Origin: Coriobacteriaceae bacterium
GTDB taxonomy: Bacteria; Actinomycetota; Coriobacteriia; Coriobacteriales; Atopobiaceae
DNA: 53,104 bases
Assembly: GCA_004557505.1 (NCBI GenBank)
Contig: SFGZ01000012.1
Coordinates: 1-53,104, forward strand
Reading direction: 5' to 3'
The translations under genes and the position numbers were made by a program. This document shows positions 34,338-41,058 of this stretch, piece after piece. Under the pieces are notes generated by a model. That model made no database searches and had not been told where the DNA came from. It worked only from the letters and a program-made list of their open reading frames with translations. How positions within the stretch are numbered: position 1 is the first letter of the stretch; each line of letters starts with the position of its first letter.

Positions 34338-35027
34338 TCACGGCCTTTGCTCATCGGGCCACACGAAGTCGAAGCTTCCCGCCTCGCCGCCATCAACGAG
34401 CAGGTTCTGCCCCGTCATGAAGCGGTTGGTCACGGCGACGAAGTAGATCCACTCGGCGATCTCCTCCGGCGTCGCCCAGCGACGGAGCGGCGTGAGGGAC
34501 ATGATGCGATTCCAGAGGGCGGGGTCTTCCATCACCGGACGGTTGAGCTCGGTCACGACGCCACCCGGGTCCACGCTGTTGCATGTTGCCTGGGGCGCCA
34601 GCCGCTGGGCAAGGTTCTTTGCGTAGGCGAGCACGCCGCCCTTTGACGCGGCGTACTCGGGGAACTCCGCGCCGGTGTGAGCGCTGGAGGAGCCGACCAA
34701 CACGACGGCACGCACCTGCGGCGCAGGGGTGCGACCGCCCGATGCAAACGCATAGCGCTCGCACACGTTGATGGCGCCCCTGAGGTTGACGTCGATATCC
34801 TCGCCGCTGTCCTGCACGCCCGCATTGCTCACGATCACCTGCGGCGCAATGTCGGCAGGCAATGCGGCGCGCTCGCGCACATCGGCAACGACGTGCTGGT
34901 AGCGGGGGCGCTCGATAGAGGCGCCCAGCACGTCGAGCCCCCACACACGATGCCCACGCGAAAGGAACAGCTCCGCCGTCGCCCGGCCGATGCCGCGCGA
35001 CGTGCCCGTGACCAGCACATCAAGCAC
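34338..35027 (-). CDS. Short-chain dehydrogenase/reductase
   Basis: 229 aa. Rossmann motif LVTGTSRGIGRATAELFLSRG, catalytic Ser in VLVGSSSAHTG, Tyr/Lys in YAASKGG, and the C-terminal TGQNLLVDGG that closes the SDR fold. Substrate unknown; NAD(P)-dependent oxidation or reduction of a small alcohol or ketone. The start is uncertain: GTG 35027 opens the conserved VLDVLVTGTSRG, while an ATG at 35093 lies inside the terminator hairpin of the upstream gene and overlaps its stop, so I prefer 35027. Confidence 0.85.
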   Translation of the reverse strand: MLDVLVTGTSRGIGRATAELFLSRGHRVWGLDVLGASIERPRYQHVVADVRERAALPADIAPQVIVSNAGVQDSGEDIDVNLRGAINVCERYAFASGGRTPAPQVRAVVLVGSSSAHTGAEFPEYAASKGGVLAYAKNLAQRLAPQATCNSVDPGGVVTELNRPVMEDPALWNRIMSLTPLRRWATPEEIAEWIYFVAVTNRFMTGQNLLVDGGEAGSFDFVWPDEQRP

Positions 35028-35061
35028 CCGCCCGCCAACGTCGAGCGGCAGGCTCCCCCCG

Positions 35062-35093
35062 GATGAGGCGAGGGGGCGGTCCCCCTGCCTCAT
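35062..35093 (-). terminator. Hairpin (GATGAGGC/GCCTCATC type) between the VUT and SDR genes
   Basis: GATGAGGC at 35062-35069 pairs with GCCTCATC at 35086-35093; inner GGGGG and CCCCC also pair. It overlaps the stop codon of the upstream transporter gene. Confidence 0.7.
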
Positions 35094-35824
35094 CTCTCCG
35101 ACACCTCGGCCGCATGCAGGCGCAGGTAGTCCTCGCCCACGCACTCGCGCTCCCATCCGCGCACCACGCGGAAGCCCACGGGCGAGAGGAAGACCTCGCA
35201 CGCAAGCTCGACCAGCGCGCCCGTGAGCGAACATGCCACCACCTGCATCCAGGTCCAGCCGAAGAACGTGTGGCTCACGATGGTCGCGAAGACGAAGTTG
35301 TCAACGAACTGTCCTGCCAGCGTGCTCACGTAGGAGCGCAGCGCGAAGGCCCCGAAGGTGTTCTTGCTCAGCATGCGGCCGATTCCCTCGTTGAGCAGCG
35401 AGTTGGCGACGGACGAGCAAAGCATGGCCGCCGTGGACCCAACCACCACGTACCACGAGCCGCCGAACGTCGCGTTGAGCGCCGCGTTGGCCTGGAGGCT
35501 TCCCGTGTCATAGTAGGCGCCCCACATGCCGGGCGTGAGGCTCATGAGCCAGAAGAGGCCGCAGACGGCCAGGTTGATGGCTTGGGCGAGGACGCTCACC
35601 CTGATGGAGGCGCTGGCGCCGAAACGCTTGCAGATCATGTCCATGCAGAGAAAGCTCACCCAGCTCACCGAGACGCCGCAGTCGAGCGCCAGCCACGGGC
35701 TCGACACCAGCTCCTTGTTCGCGAGAAGGTTCATGACGATGACGCTCACCACGAAGAGCGCGACGGTTCCGCTGGGAATGCTTCTGAGGAGGACTTTGTA
35801 GTCCTGAATGGTCCGCTTGAGCAT
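35090..35824 (-). CDS. VUT/YhhQ-family membrane transporter (queuosine-precursor type)
   Basis: 244 aa, about six membrane helices: VALFVVSVIVMNLLANKELV, VSWVSFLCMDMICKRFG, INLAVCGLFWLMSLTPG, WYVVVGSTAAMLCSSVANSLLNEGIG, and VDNFVFATIVSHTFF. The VUT (COG1738) family imports queuosine precursors in characterised members. ATG 35824 has GGGAGAC upstream. A hairpin (AGGT-GAA-ACCT within a longer stem, about 35845-35875) lies in its 5' leader, but it does not match a preQ1 riboswitch that I can verify. Confidence 0.85.
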   Translation of the reverse strand: MLKRTIQDYKVLLRSIPSGTVALFVVSVIVMNLLANKELVSSPWLALDCGVSVSWVSFLCMDMICKRFGASASIRVSVLAQAINLAVCGLFWLMSLTPGMWGAYYDTGSLQANAALNATFGGSWYVVVGSTAAMLCSSVANSLLNEGIGRMLSKNTFGAFALRSYVSTLAGQFVDNFVFATIVSHTFFGWTWMQVVACSLTGALVELACEVFLSPVGFRVVRGWERECVGEDYLRLHAAEVSER

Positions 35825-36037
35825 GCGTTGTCTCCCGGTTTTGGATTGGCAAGCAGGTTTCACCTGGGACTGCTTGGAGGGCCGCCCGTGCGGCCGCAGA
35901 CCATGGTAGCGCAGGAAACGCAGTCGCGGGGGCGGGTTCGCGCGTCGGGCGGGCGCGGCGAGGGACGCCTTGCGCCCTGGAGGGCCCGGCGTCCGCGGAA
36001 GGACTTCCGCAACGGCATGTCGGCGCAAGCAGAAGGG

Positions 36038-36256
36038 CAAAATGACGTGCAGAAGTCAGCATGTGAGCGTTATTTTATGATCCTAGGGGCTGTCAGGGGG
36101 TGTGCCTAAGGGGCCCTGAGTCCCCGCGCATATAAAATAACAGCCTAATTCCATATGAAAAGCATCGTAGAGATGCTTGATGGCAGAGGGATGCCCCCGA
36201 ATGTCGCCCTTGGCCTTTTGCGGGTGCTCACATGCTGACTTCTGCACGTCATTTTG
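36038..36256. mobile_element. MITE-like element with 31-bp perfect terminal inverted repeats
   Basis: The left end, 36038-36068 (starting CAAAATGACGTGC), and the right end, 36226-36256, are exact reverse complements over 31 bp, separated by 157 bp. A second inverted pair, GTTATTTTAT (36069-36078) and ATAAAATAAC (36132-36141), and a small hairpin AAGCATC/GATGCTT (36160-36178) lie inside. There is no ORF. A related copy is at 49881-50085. The size and ends suggest a non-autonomous transposon or a structured intergenic repeat; no target duplication was established. Confidence 0.75.
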
Positions 36257-36490
36257 GGATCCCGTCCCGCGCAAGCTCCACTAGGTGCCACAGGTTCTGC
36301 GGTACCGGCGGCAAAGGCCGCGACCGGTCGCTCGCGGAGGCACCCATCCACGTGGCCGGAGCGTTCGATGGGCAGGCTGTCCCAACGGATCCGTCCGAAA
36401 GGGCCAGCGTCGGCGGGCATGTTGCGACCATCCGGCGGCTAAACTCGAACCCATGCCTCACTTACCCCGACGACCCGCATGGAGGTGACC
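36257..36490. other. Leader region of the small membrane peptide gene
   Basis: About 230 bp without a supported longer gene. TTGCGA (36422) and TAAACT (36440) are too close for a standard promoter. The region ends in the GGAGGTGACC ribosome site of the 28-residue peptide. Confidence 0.4.
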
Positions 36491-36577
36491 ATGAAGGCGC
36501 ACAGGTACTTCGCATTTCTCACCCTCTTCTGCATGGCGATGGCCATCATCACCGGCTGCGAGATGAGGAAGGGCTAG
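36491..36577 (+). CDS. 28-residue hydrophobic peptide
   Basis: ATG 36491 to TAG 36577. It begins MKAHRYFAFLTLF, with hydrophobic core FLTLFCMAMAIITG, and ends CEMRKG. GGAGGTGACC directly precedes the ATG, an ideal ribosome site. A basic N-terminus, one membrane-spanning segment and a charged end fit a single-pass small membrane protein. I do not know a characterised family. It lies 112 bp upstream of the DEAD-box helicase on the same strand. Confidence 0.7.
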   Translation: MKAHRYFAFLTLFCMAMAIITGCEMRKG

Positions 36578-36689
36578 GCGGGGCACACGCGATGGGCACC
36601 CGCCCACAAGATGGTGACTCGATGTGCATGCGAGGAATCGCGTAAGCTTGTCCCTCGCACGTATCTGCCGTTGTTAGGAGCACCACCAC

Positions 36690-38228
36690 ATGGCCAAGCG
36701 CCGCAGCACCAGCACCACCGTCACCACCTCCACCATCGCCACCGAAAAGGGCCTTCCCACGCGCTTCGAGAACCTCGGCCTATCCGAGCGCGCCCTCGCC
36801 GCCGTCCGGGACATGGGCTACGACACCCCCACGCCAGTCCAAGCGGCGTCGGTTCCCGCAGTCCTCGCGGGAACCGACGTCATGGCTGCCGCGCAGACGG
36901 GCACGGGCAAGACGGCCGCATTCCTGCTTCCCACGCTCGACCGCCTCGGGCACGCGCGGCATGGCCAGGGCCCCCTCATGCTCGTGGTCACGCCCACGCG
37001 CGAGCTCGCCGCCCAGATCGAGGAGGTGGCGACCGCCATCTGCGCCCACACGGGCCACACGGCCACGGTCCTCGTGGGTGGCGTTTCCTACGATCCGCAG
37101 CGCGCCGCGCTTCGCAGGGGCTGCGACCTGGTGGTTGCCACGCCAGGCAGGCTCATCGACCTCATCAACACGGGTGACTGCAACCTCTCGCAGGTAGAGA
37201 CCCTCGTCCTCGACGAGGCGGACCGCATGCTCGACATGGGCTTTCTGCCCGACATGCGGCGGATCGTTGCCAAGACGCCTGCCTCCCGCCAGACCCTGCT
37301 CTTCTCGGCGACGCTCTCCAACGACGTCCTCGACAACACCAAGTCTCTGGTAAACGACCCCGTTCGCATCGAGATCGCGCACAAGGGCACGGCGGCCGAG
37401 ACGATCGACCAGTACGTCCTTCCCATCTCGCACGAGACCAAGAACGATGCCCTCGTTGAGATCCTGCGCCGCGAGGGCGCAAGGCGCGTGATCGTATTCG
37501 TGAGAGGCAAGCACCGCGCCGACGCCATCTGCCGACGCCTGCGCAGGGCGGGCATCGACTGCGCGCCCATCCACGGGAACAGGAACCAGAACCAGCGCGC
37601 CAACGCCCTCAGGCGCTTCGCCGACGGCGAGGTAGGCGTGCTGGTGGCGACCGACGTCCTGGCCCGCGGCATCGACATTCCCAGCGTTGCCTATGTGATC
37701 AACCTCGACGTGCCCTCCGATGCGGAGGACTACATCCACCGCATCGGCCGCACGGGACGTGCGGGCGAGTTTGGCTGGGCGCTCACCTTCGCGACGCCCG
37801 AGGAGGAGTTCGACCTGCTCGACATCGAACGGCTCATGGGCAAGAACATCCCCGTCTACCCGCGAGCCCAGGGCATCCCACTGGGTGACAGCCCTCTGAC
37901 ACTCGACCCCAACCGCACGCCAGCTGACCGCCTTCCGGGCAAGAAGGAGCGCAAGAGGCTCGTGGAGGAGCGCCGCGAGGATCGCCTGGCGCGCGCTGCG
38001 CAAAACGCTGCGGATCGTCCCCCTCGCAAGGCGCAGCCGCAACGCGCGTCCAAGAGGGCTCAGGCAACCAGGGGGCCCATCCCATCCGAAAGGCCCAAGG
38101 CCGGCCGGCGACGCGGCAAGGGCGTCCCGCAGCACTCGCAGCCGGAAAAGCCGCAGGCTGTCAGCCGGACGGAAAGGCCACAGCGTCGTCGACATCCCGG
38201 GGATCGCGGCGGCATGGCCCGCCGATAG
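36690..38228 (+). CDS. DEAD-box ATP-dependent RNA helicase
   Basis: 512 aa. Q motif FENLGLSERALAAVRDMGYDTPTPVQ, motif I AAQTGTGKT (67-75), Ia PTRELAAQ, Ib ATPGRLI, motif II VLDEADRMLDMGF, III SATLS, then IV-VI ending HRIGRTGRAG. A ~110-residue basic tail rich in Arg, Lys, Gln and Pro follows, typical of RhlE-type enzymes, and would add RNA binding. It unwinds structured RNA, probably in ribosome assembly or mRNA decay, often cold-induced. The start ATG 36690 is preceded by TTAGGAGCA. Confidence 0.95.
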   Translation: MAKRRSTSTTVTTSTIATEKGLPTRFENLGLSERALAAVRDMGYDTPTPVQAASVPAVLAGTDVMAAAQTGTGKTAAFLLPTLDRLGHARHGQGPLMLVVTPTRELAAQIEEVATAICAHTGHTATVLVGGVSYDPQRAALRRGCDLVVATPGRLIDLINTGDCNLSQVETLVLDEADRMLDMGFLPDMRRIVAKTPASRQTLLFSATLSNDVLDNTKSLVNDPVRIEIAHKGTAAETIDQYVLPISHETKNDALVEILRREGARRVIVFVRGKHRADAICRRLRRAGIDCAPIHGNRNQNQRANALRRFADGEVGVLVATDVLARGIDIPSVAYVINLDVPSDAEDYIHRIGRTGRAGEFGWALTFATPEEEFDLLDIERLMGKNIPVYPRAQGIPLGDSPLTLDPNRTPADRLPGKKERKRLVEERREDRLARAAQNAADRPPRKAQPQRASKRAQATRGPIPSERPKAGRRRGKGVPQHSQPEKPQAVSRTERPQRRRHPGDRGGMARR

Positions 38229-38362
38229 CCAGCAGACAATGCCCCGGGCGGCCCCCTCTGCATCGAACTGCTCCCCGTTGCACAAGAAATCCCCTTCGCT
38301 GCGCCAAACCGCCCTTCATGACACGCCGTTTTGACGGGCTCCAAAGCATCAACGTCCAGCGG

Positions 38363-38407
38363 ACACCATATATTGTGCCGTCACGACAAATGAAGCACAA
38401 CATGTGC
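38363..38407 (+). promoter_or_regulatory. Tandem NrdR-like boxes upstream of the DUF438 gene
   Basis: ACACCATATATTGTGC (38363-38378) matches the NrdR consensus closely. A second palindrome, GCACA-ACA-TGTGC (38395-38407), is centred about 30 bp away, the spacing typical of NrdR box pairs. They lie about 250 bp upstream of the next start codon, which is far. Binding is inferred. Confidence 0.4.
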
Positions 38408-38518
38408 ATTCCATACCCGACCCCACCCCAAAACCACGTGTACTCAAGGGCAGTTCGGCGCAGCAAGTGACAGAAGTGTGTAACGAAGGCCTTTTCGATG
38501 TCGTATTTTGCCGTAAAA

Positions 38519-38532
38519 GTTGTAACTACAAC
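38519..38532 (+). promoter_or_regulatory. Perfect palindrome GTTGTA-AC-TACAAC
   Basis: A 6-bp inverted repeat with a 2-bp spacer in the AT-rich stretch 120 bp upstream of the DUF438 gene. It could be an operator for that gene; no regulator is identified. Confidence 0.35.
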
Positions 38533-38653
38533 AGTTTACAGAAACTTACTCTCGTATCCTGATTTCGACAAACGGCGCCCGCCCGCGAGCCATCGCCATC
38601 TGTGGGCTGGCGCACCAGGCCAGACGGCCTGGCCTCAGAGACCGGGAGCAGCC

Positions 38654-40246
38654 ATGAGCAAGACACTTGACCTCAGCAAGAGCGTCCACGACCTCGCACA
38701 GGAATTCCCCGGGTTCACCCAGGTCATGGTGAGCCTCGGCTTCACGGACGTCGCCAAGCCCGCCGCGCTCAACACGGTGGGTCGCGTGATGACCGTCCCC
38801 CGCGGGTGCTCCATCAAGGGCATCAGCCTGGATGACGCGGTAAAGGCATTTGAGGCCGCCGGCTTCGCGGTTGCGGGCGGGGGCGCCAGCCAGGACGCGC
38901 CCGCCACCGCCAGCATGCCCTCCACCGCCAGCGCGGCGGCCGAGGCGAGCGCCTCCGGCGCGCAGGGGGCCAGCGCCCCTCTCGGCGCCAAGGCCGAGGC
39001 GCTCGATGAGGCCGGCCGCGCAAAGCTCCTCGCGAGCTACATCGCCCGCCTCTCGTCCGGCGAGTCGCTCGAGGACGTACGCGCGGACTTCGTCGCAAAC
39101 TTCAGCGACGTTGAGGCCGGCGAGATCGCCCGCGCCGAGCAGGGCCTCATCGAGGGCGGCGCGAAGATCGAGGATGTCCAGCGCCTCTGCGACGTCCATT
39201 CCGCCCTGTTCCACGGCGCCACCCGCGAGGAGAAGATCGCCAACGCGGAGGAGGCGGTCATGAGCTCGCTCGCCCAGGGTGCGGGCGACCTCAACACGAG
39301 GTTCCTCGCCAACCTCCCCGGCCACCCCGTACACGTCTTCTCCCTCGAGAACCAGGCCATCTCACGGCAGATCGCCCGCACGCACGCGGCGCTGGGCACC
39401 CGCACCGTCGCGGAAGAGCTGCGCACCCTCTCCCAGCTGGGCATCCACTACGCCAAGAAGGGCGACCTCCTCTATCCCGCCCTCAAGGTCCGCCACGGCT
39501 ACTCCGGTCCCTCCGACGTGATGTGGGGCGTCGATGACGAAATCCGCGCAGAGCTGCGTGCGCTTCTCGGCGCAAGGGCGCAGGACGAGGCCTGGCGCGA
39601 GCGTGCCGAGAAGGTCCTCACCCGTGCCGACGAGATGGTCTACAAGGAGGCGAACATCCTCCTGCCCCTGTGCGCCCAAAACTTCACGAGCGACGAGTGG
39701 CTCCAGATGTACGCCGACCTCAAGGGCTATGACCTGTGCCTCGTTGACGATGCCGGCACCTGGGACGCTGGCGAGGAGTACTGCCGGCGGCGCGCGTCAA
39801 CTGCCGAGAGGGGCGCCGACGACCAGGACGTCGCCGCAGTCGCCGCAGTCGCCGCAGGCGAGGTGCAGCTGCCCACCAGCCGCCTGACCCCCGCCCAGCT
39901 CGACGCGATGCTCAACGCCATCCCCCTGGAGATCACCTTCGTCGATGACGCCGACATCAACCGCTACTGGAACGACGACGGGGAGAAGAAGCTCTTCAAG
40001 CGCCCGTCCTCCGCGCTGGGCCGCGAGGTCTGGAGCTGCCATCCGCCCAAGGTGCAGGAGATGGTGCGCCGCGTGATCTCTACGCTCAAGAGCGGCGAGC
40101 AGGACTCCGTCGACATCTGGATGGAGAGGGAGGGAGAGCCCGTGCTGGTGCGCTACATGGCCGTGCGCGACCGCAGAGGTGCCTACATGGGCACCATGGA
40201 GGTGGTCCAGCGCATGGGGTTCGCGCGGGAGCACTTCAAGGCATAG
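38654..40246 (+). CDS. DUF1858-DUF438-hemerythrin-like-PAS protein
   Basis: 530 aa. The N-terminus is DUF1858 (LDLSKSVHDLAQEFPGFTQVMVSLGF). An Ala/Ser linker leads to DUF438 (AKLLASYIARLSSGESLEDVRADFVANF). A hemerythrin-like helical bundle follows (GHPVHVFSLENQAISRQIARTH ... LGIHYAKKGDLLYPALK ... EANILLPLC), then a C-terminal PAS domain (AIPLEITFVDDADINRYWNDD). Such proteins are common in anaerobes and are thought to sense redox, oxygen or nitric oxide. No output domain such as a kinase is present. ATG 38654 with GGGAGCAG upstream; the open frame to 38498 lacks a ribosome site. Probably co-transcribed with the small gene that follows 68 bp later. Confidence 0.88.
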   Translation: MSKTLDLSKSVHDLAQEFPGFTQVMVSLGFTDVAKPAALNTVGRVMTVPRGCSIKGISLDDAVKAFEAAGFAVAGGGASQDAPATASMPSTASAAAEASASGAQGASAPLGAKAEALDEAGRAKLLASYIARLSSGESLEDVRADFVANFSDVEAGEIARAEQGLIEGGAKIEDVQRLCDVHSALFHGATREEKIANAEEAVMSSLAQGAGDLNTRFLANLPGHPVHVFSLENQAISRQIARTHAALGTRTVAEELRTLSQLGIHYAKKGDLLYPALKVRHGYSGPSDVMWGVDDEIRAELRALLGARAQDEAWRERAEKVLTRADEMVYKEANILLPLCAQNFTSDEWLQMYADLKGYDLCLVDDAGTWDAGEEYCRRRASTAERGADDQDVAAVAAVAAGEVQLPTSRLTPAQLDAMLNAIPLEITFVDDADINRYWNDDGEKKLFKRPSSALGREVWSCHPPKVQEMVRRVISTLKSGEQDSVDIWMEREGEPVLVRYMAVRDRRGAYMGTMEVVQRMGFAREHFKA

Positions 40247-40314
40247 GCGCTGCGGGGAGCGTCACCGCACACCGCAAGACGACAGATCGAACCGACACAC
40301 CAAAGGAGCGTCAC

Positions 40315-40743
40315 ATGAACGGGATGCAGAGCGAGCTTGCCGGGGCAACGATCGCCCTTGGCGCAACCATCGCGGGCGCCATGGACGACGTACCCGGCTT
40401 TGTCCCCTGCGGGACTCCCGCGCAGGCGGTGATCGAAGCGCTGGGTGCCGCCGGGACCGCCGAGCCCGAGACCGACCTGTCCCAGCGCATCGCACGGGTG
40501 CGCGGCCTCGTCGAGCACGTGTCCGGCCACCGTGGCGTGCCCGCCCATGACGGAGCGGACGTCTCCGCCCTCTCCCCCGCCGCCAAGCGGCTTCTCGACG
40601 CCCTGCTCGTCTTTGCCGCCAGCGCAAACGCCGAGACCCTCTCGCCTGACGGTGCCTCTTGGCTCTACCGCTCGCTGGCCGCCCTCGGTTCTGGCGAGGA
40701 CGAGCGGGCCGATGCGCAGCTCGCCGCGGCGCCGCGCGGCTAG
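40315..40743 (+). CDS. Hypothetical protein downstream of the DUF438 gene
   Basis: 142 aa, Ala-rich, soluble. AAAGGAGCGTCAC precedes the ATG. It starts MNGMQSELAGATIALGATIAGAMDDVPGFVPCG and has helices with LSQRIARVRGLVEHVSGHRG and SPAAKRLLDALLVFAAS. I recognise no family. Its position suggests a role with the DUF438/PAS protein. Confidence 0.7.
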   Translation: MNGMQSELAGATIALGATIAGAMDDVPGFVPCGTPAQAVIEALGAAGTAEPETDLSQRIARVRGLVEHVSGHRGVPAHDGADVSALSPAAKRLLDALLVFAASANAETLSPDGASWLYRSLAALGSGEDERADAQLAAAPRG

Positions 40744-41058
40744 GCAGCGCGTCTCCAACGCGGCAAGGCAGGACCCGGGCCAGCCCTAGGCCCCGCCCTC
40801 ATATGCGCGCGCGGCCGCCTGACCACCTGCCAGCCTCTGCCACAACCCACAGCATATTGTGCTTTCGAGAGCGACGGACACAATCACTGGCATATATTGC
40901 CATTATTCTGATAGCATATTCCTCAAGGGCGGGCGCCGCCGGCGAGACAGGCGCCGCCGGCGCAACGGGCGAGACGAGCGCCTCGGGCACGGCTCGCGCG
41001 ACGCCTCCCGCCCCTCACTCACACACGTGTGGCGTCCGCGCCGCAGAACGGGGATCAC
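40744..41058. other. Intergenic region upstream of nrdA
   Basis: 315 bp. The first ~100 bp are GC-rich; 40840-40925 is AT-rich and holds the two palindromic boxes; 40930-41000 consists of GC-rich short repeats (GGCGCCGCCGGCG twice). No gene is supported. Confidence 0.5.
40848..40901 (+). promoter_or_regulatory. Candidate NrdR boxes of the nrdAB operon
   Basis: CACAGCATATTGTG (40848-40861) and GGCATATATTGCC (40889-40901) are palindromic, with centres about 40 bp apart. Both resemble NrdR operators (ACAC...ATAT...GTGT), which control ribonucleotide reductase genes. The nrdR gene is outside the window. Confidence 0.5.

Noticed and set aside
35825..35900. Possible preQ1 riboswitch before the VUT transporter
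   Set aside because: A hairpin with an A-rich tail is present, but I could not match the loop and tail bases to the known preQ1 classes. A covariance-model search would decide.
38161..38466. 101-codon minus-strand frame upstream of the DUF438 gene
   Set aside because: It overlaps the helicase 3' end, lacks a ribosome site, and has a cysteine- and tryptophan-rich composition unlike neighbouring genes.
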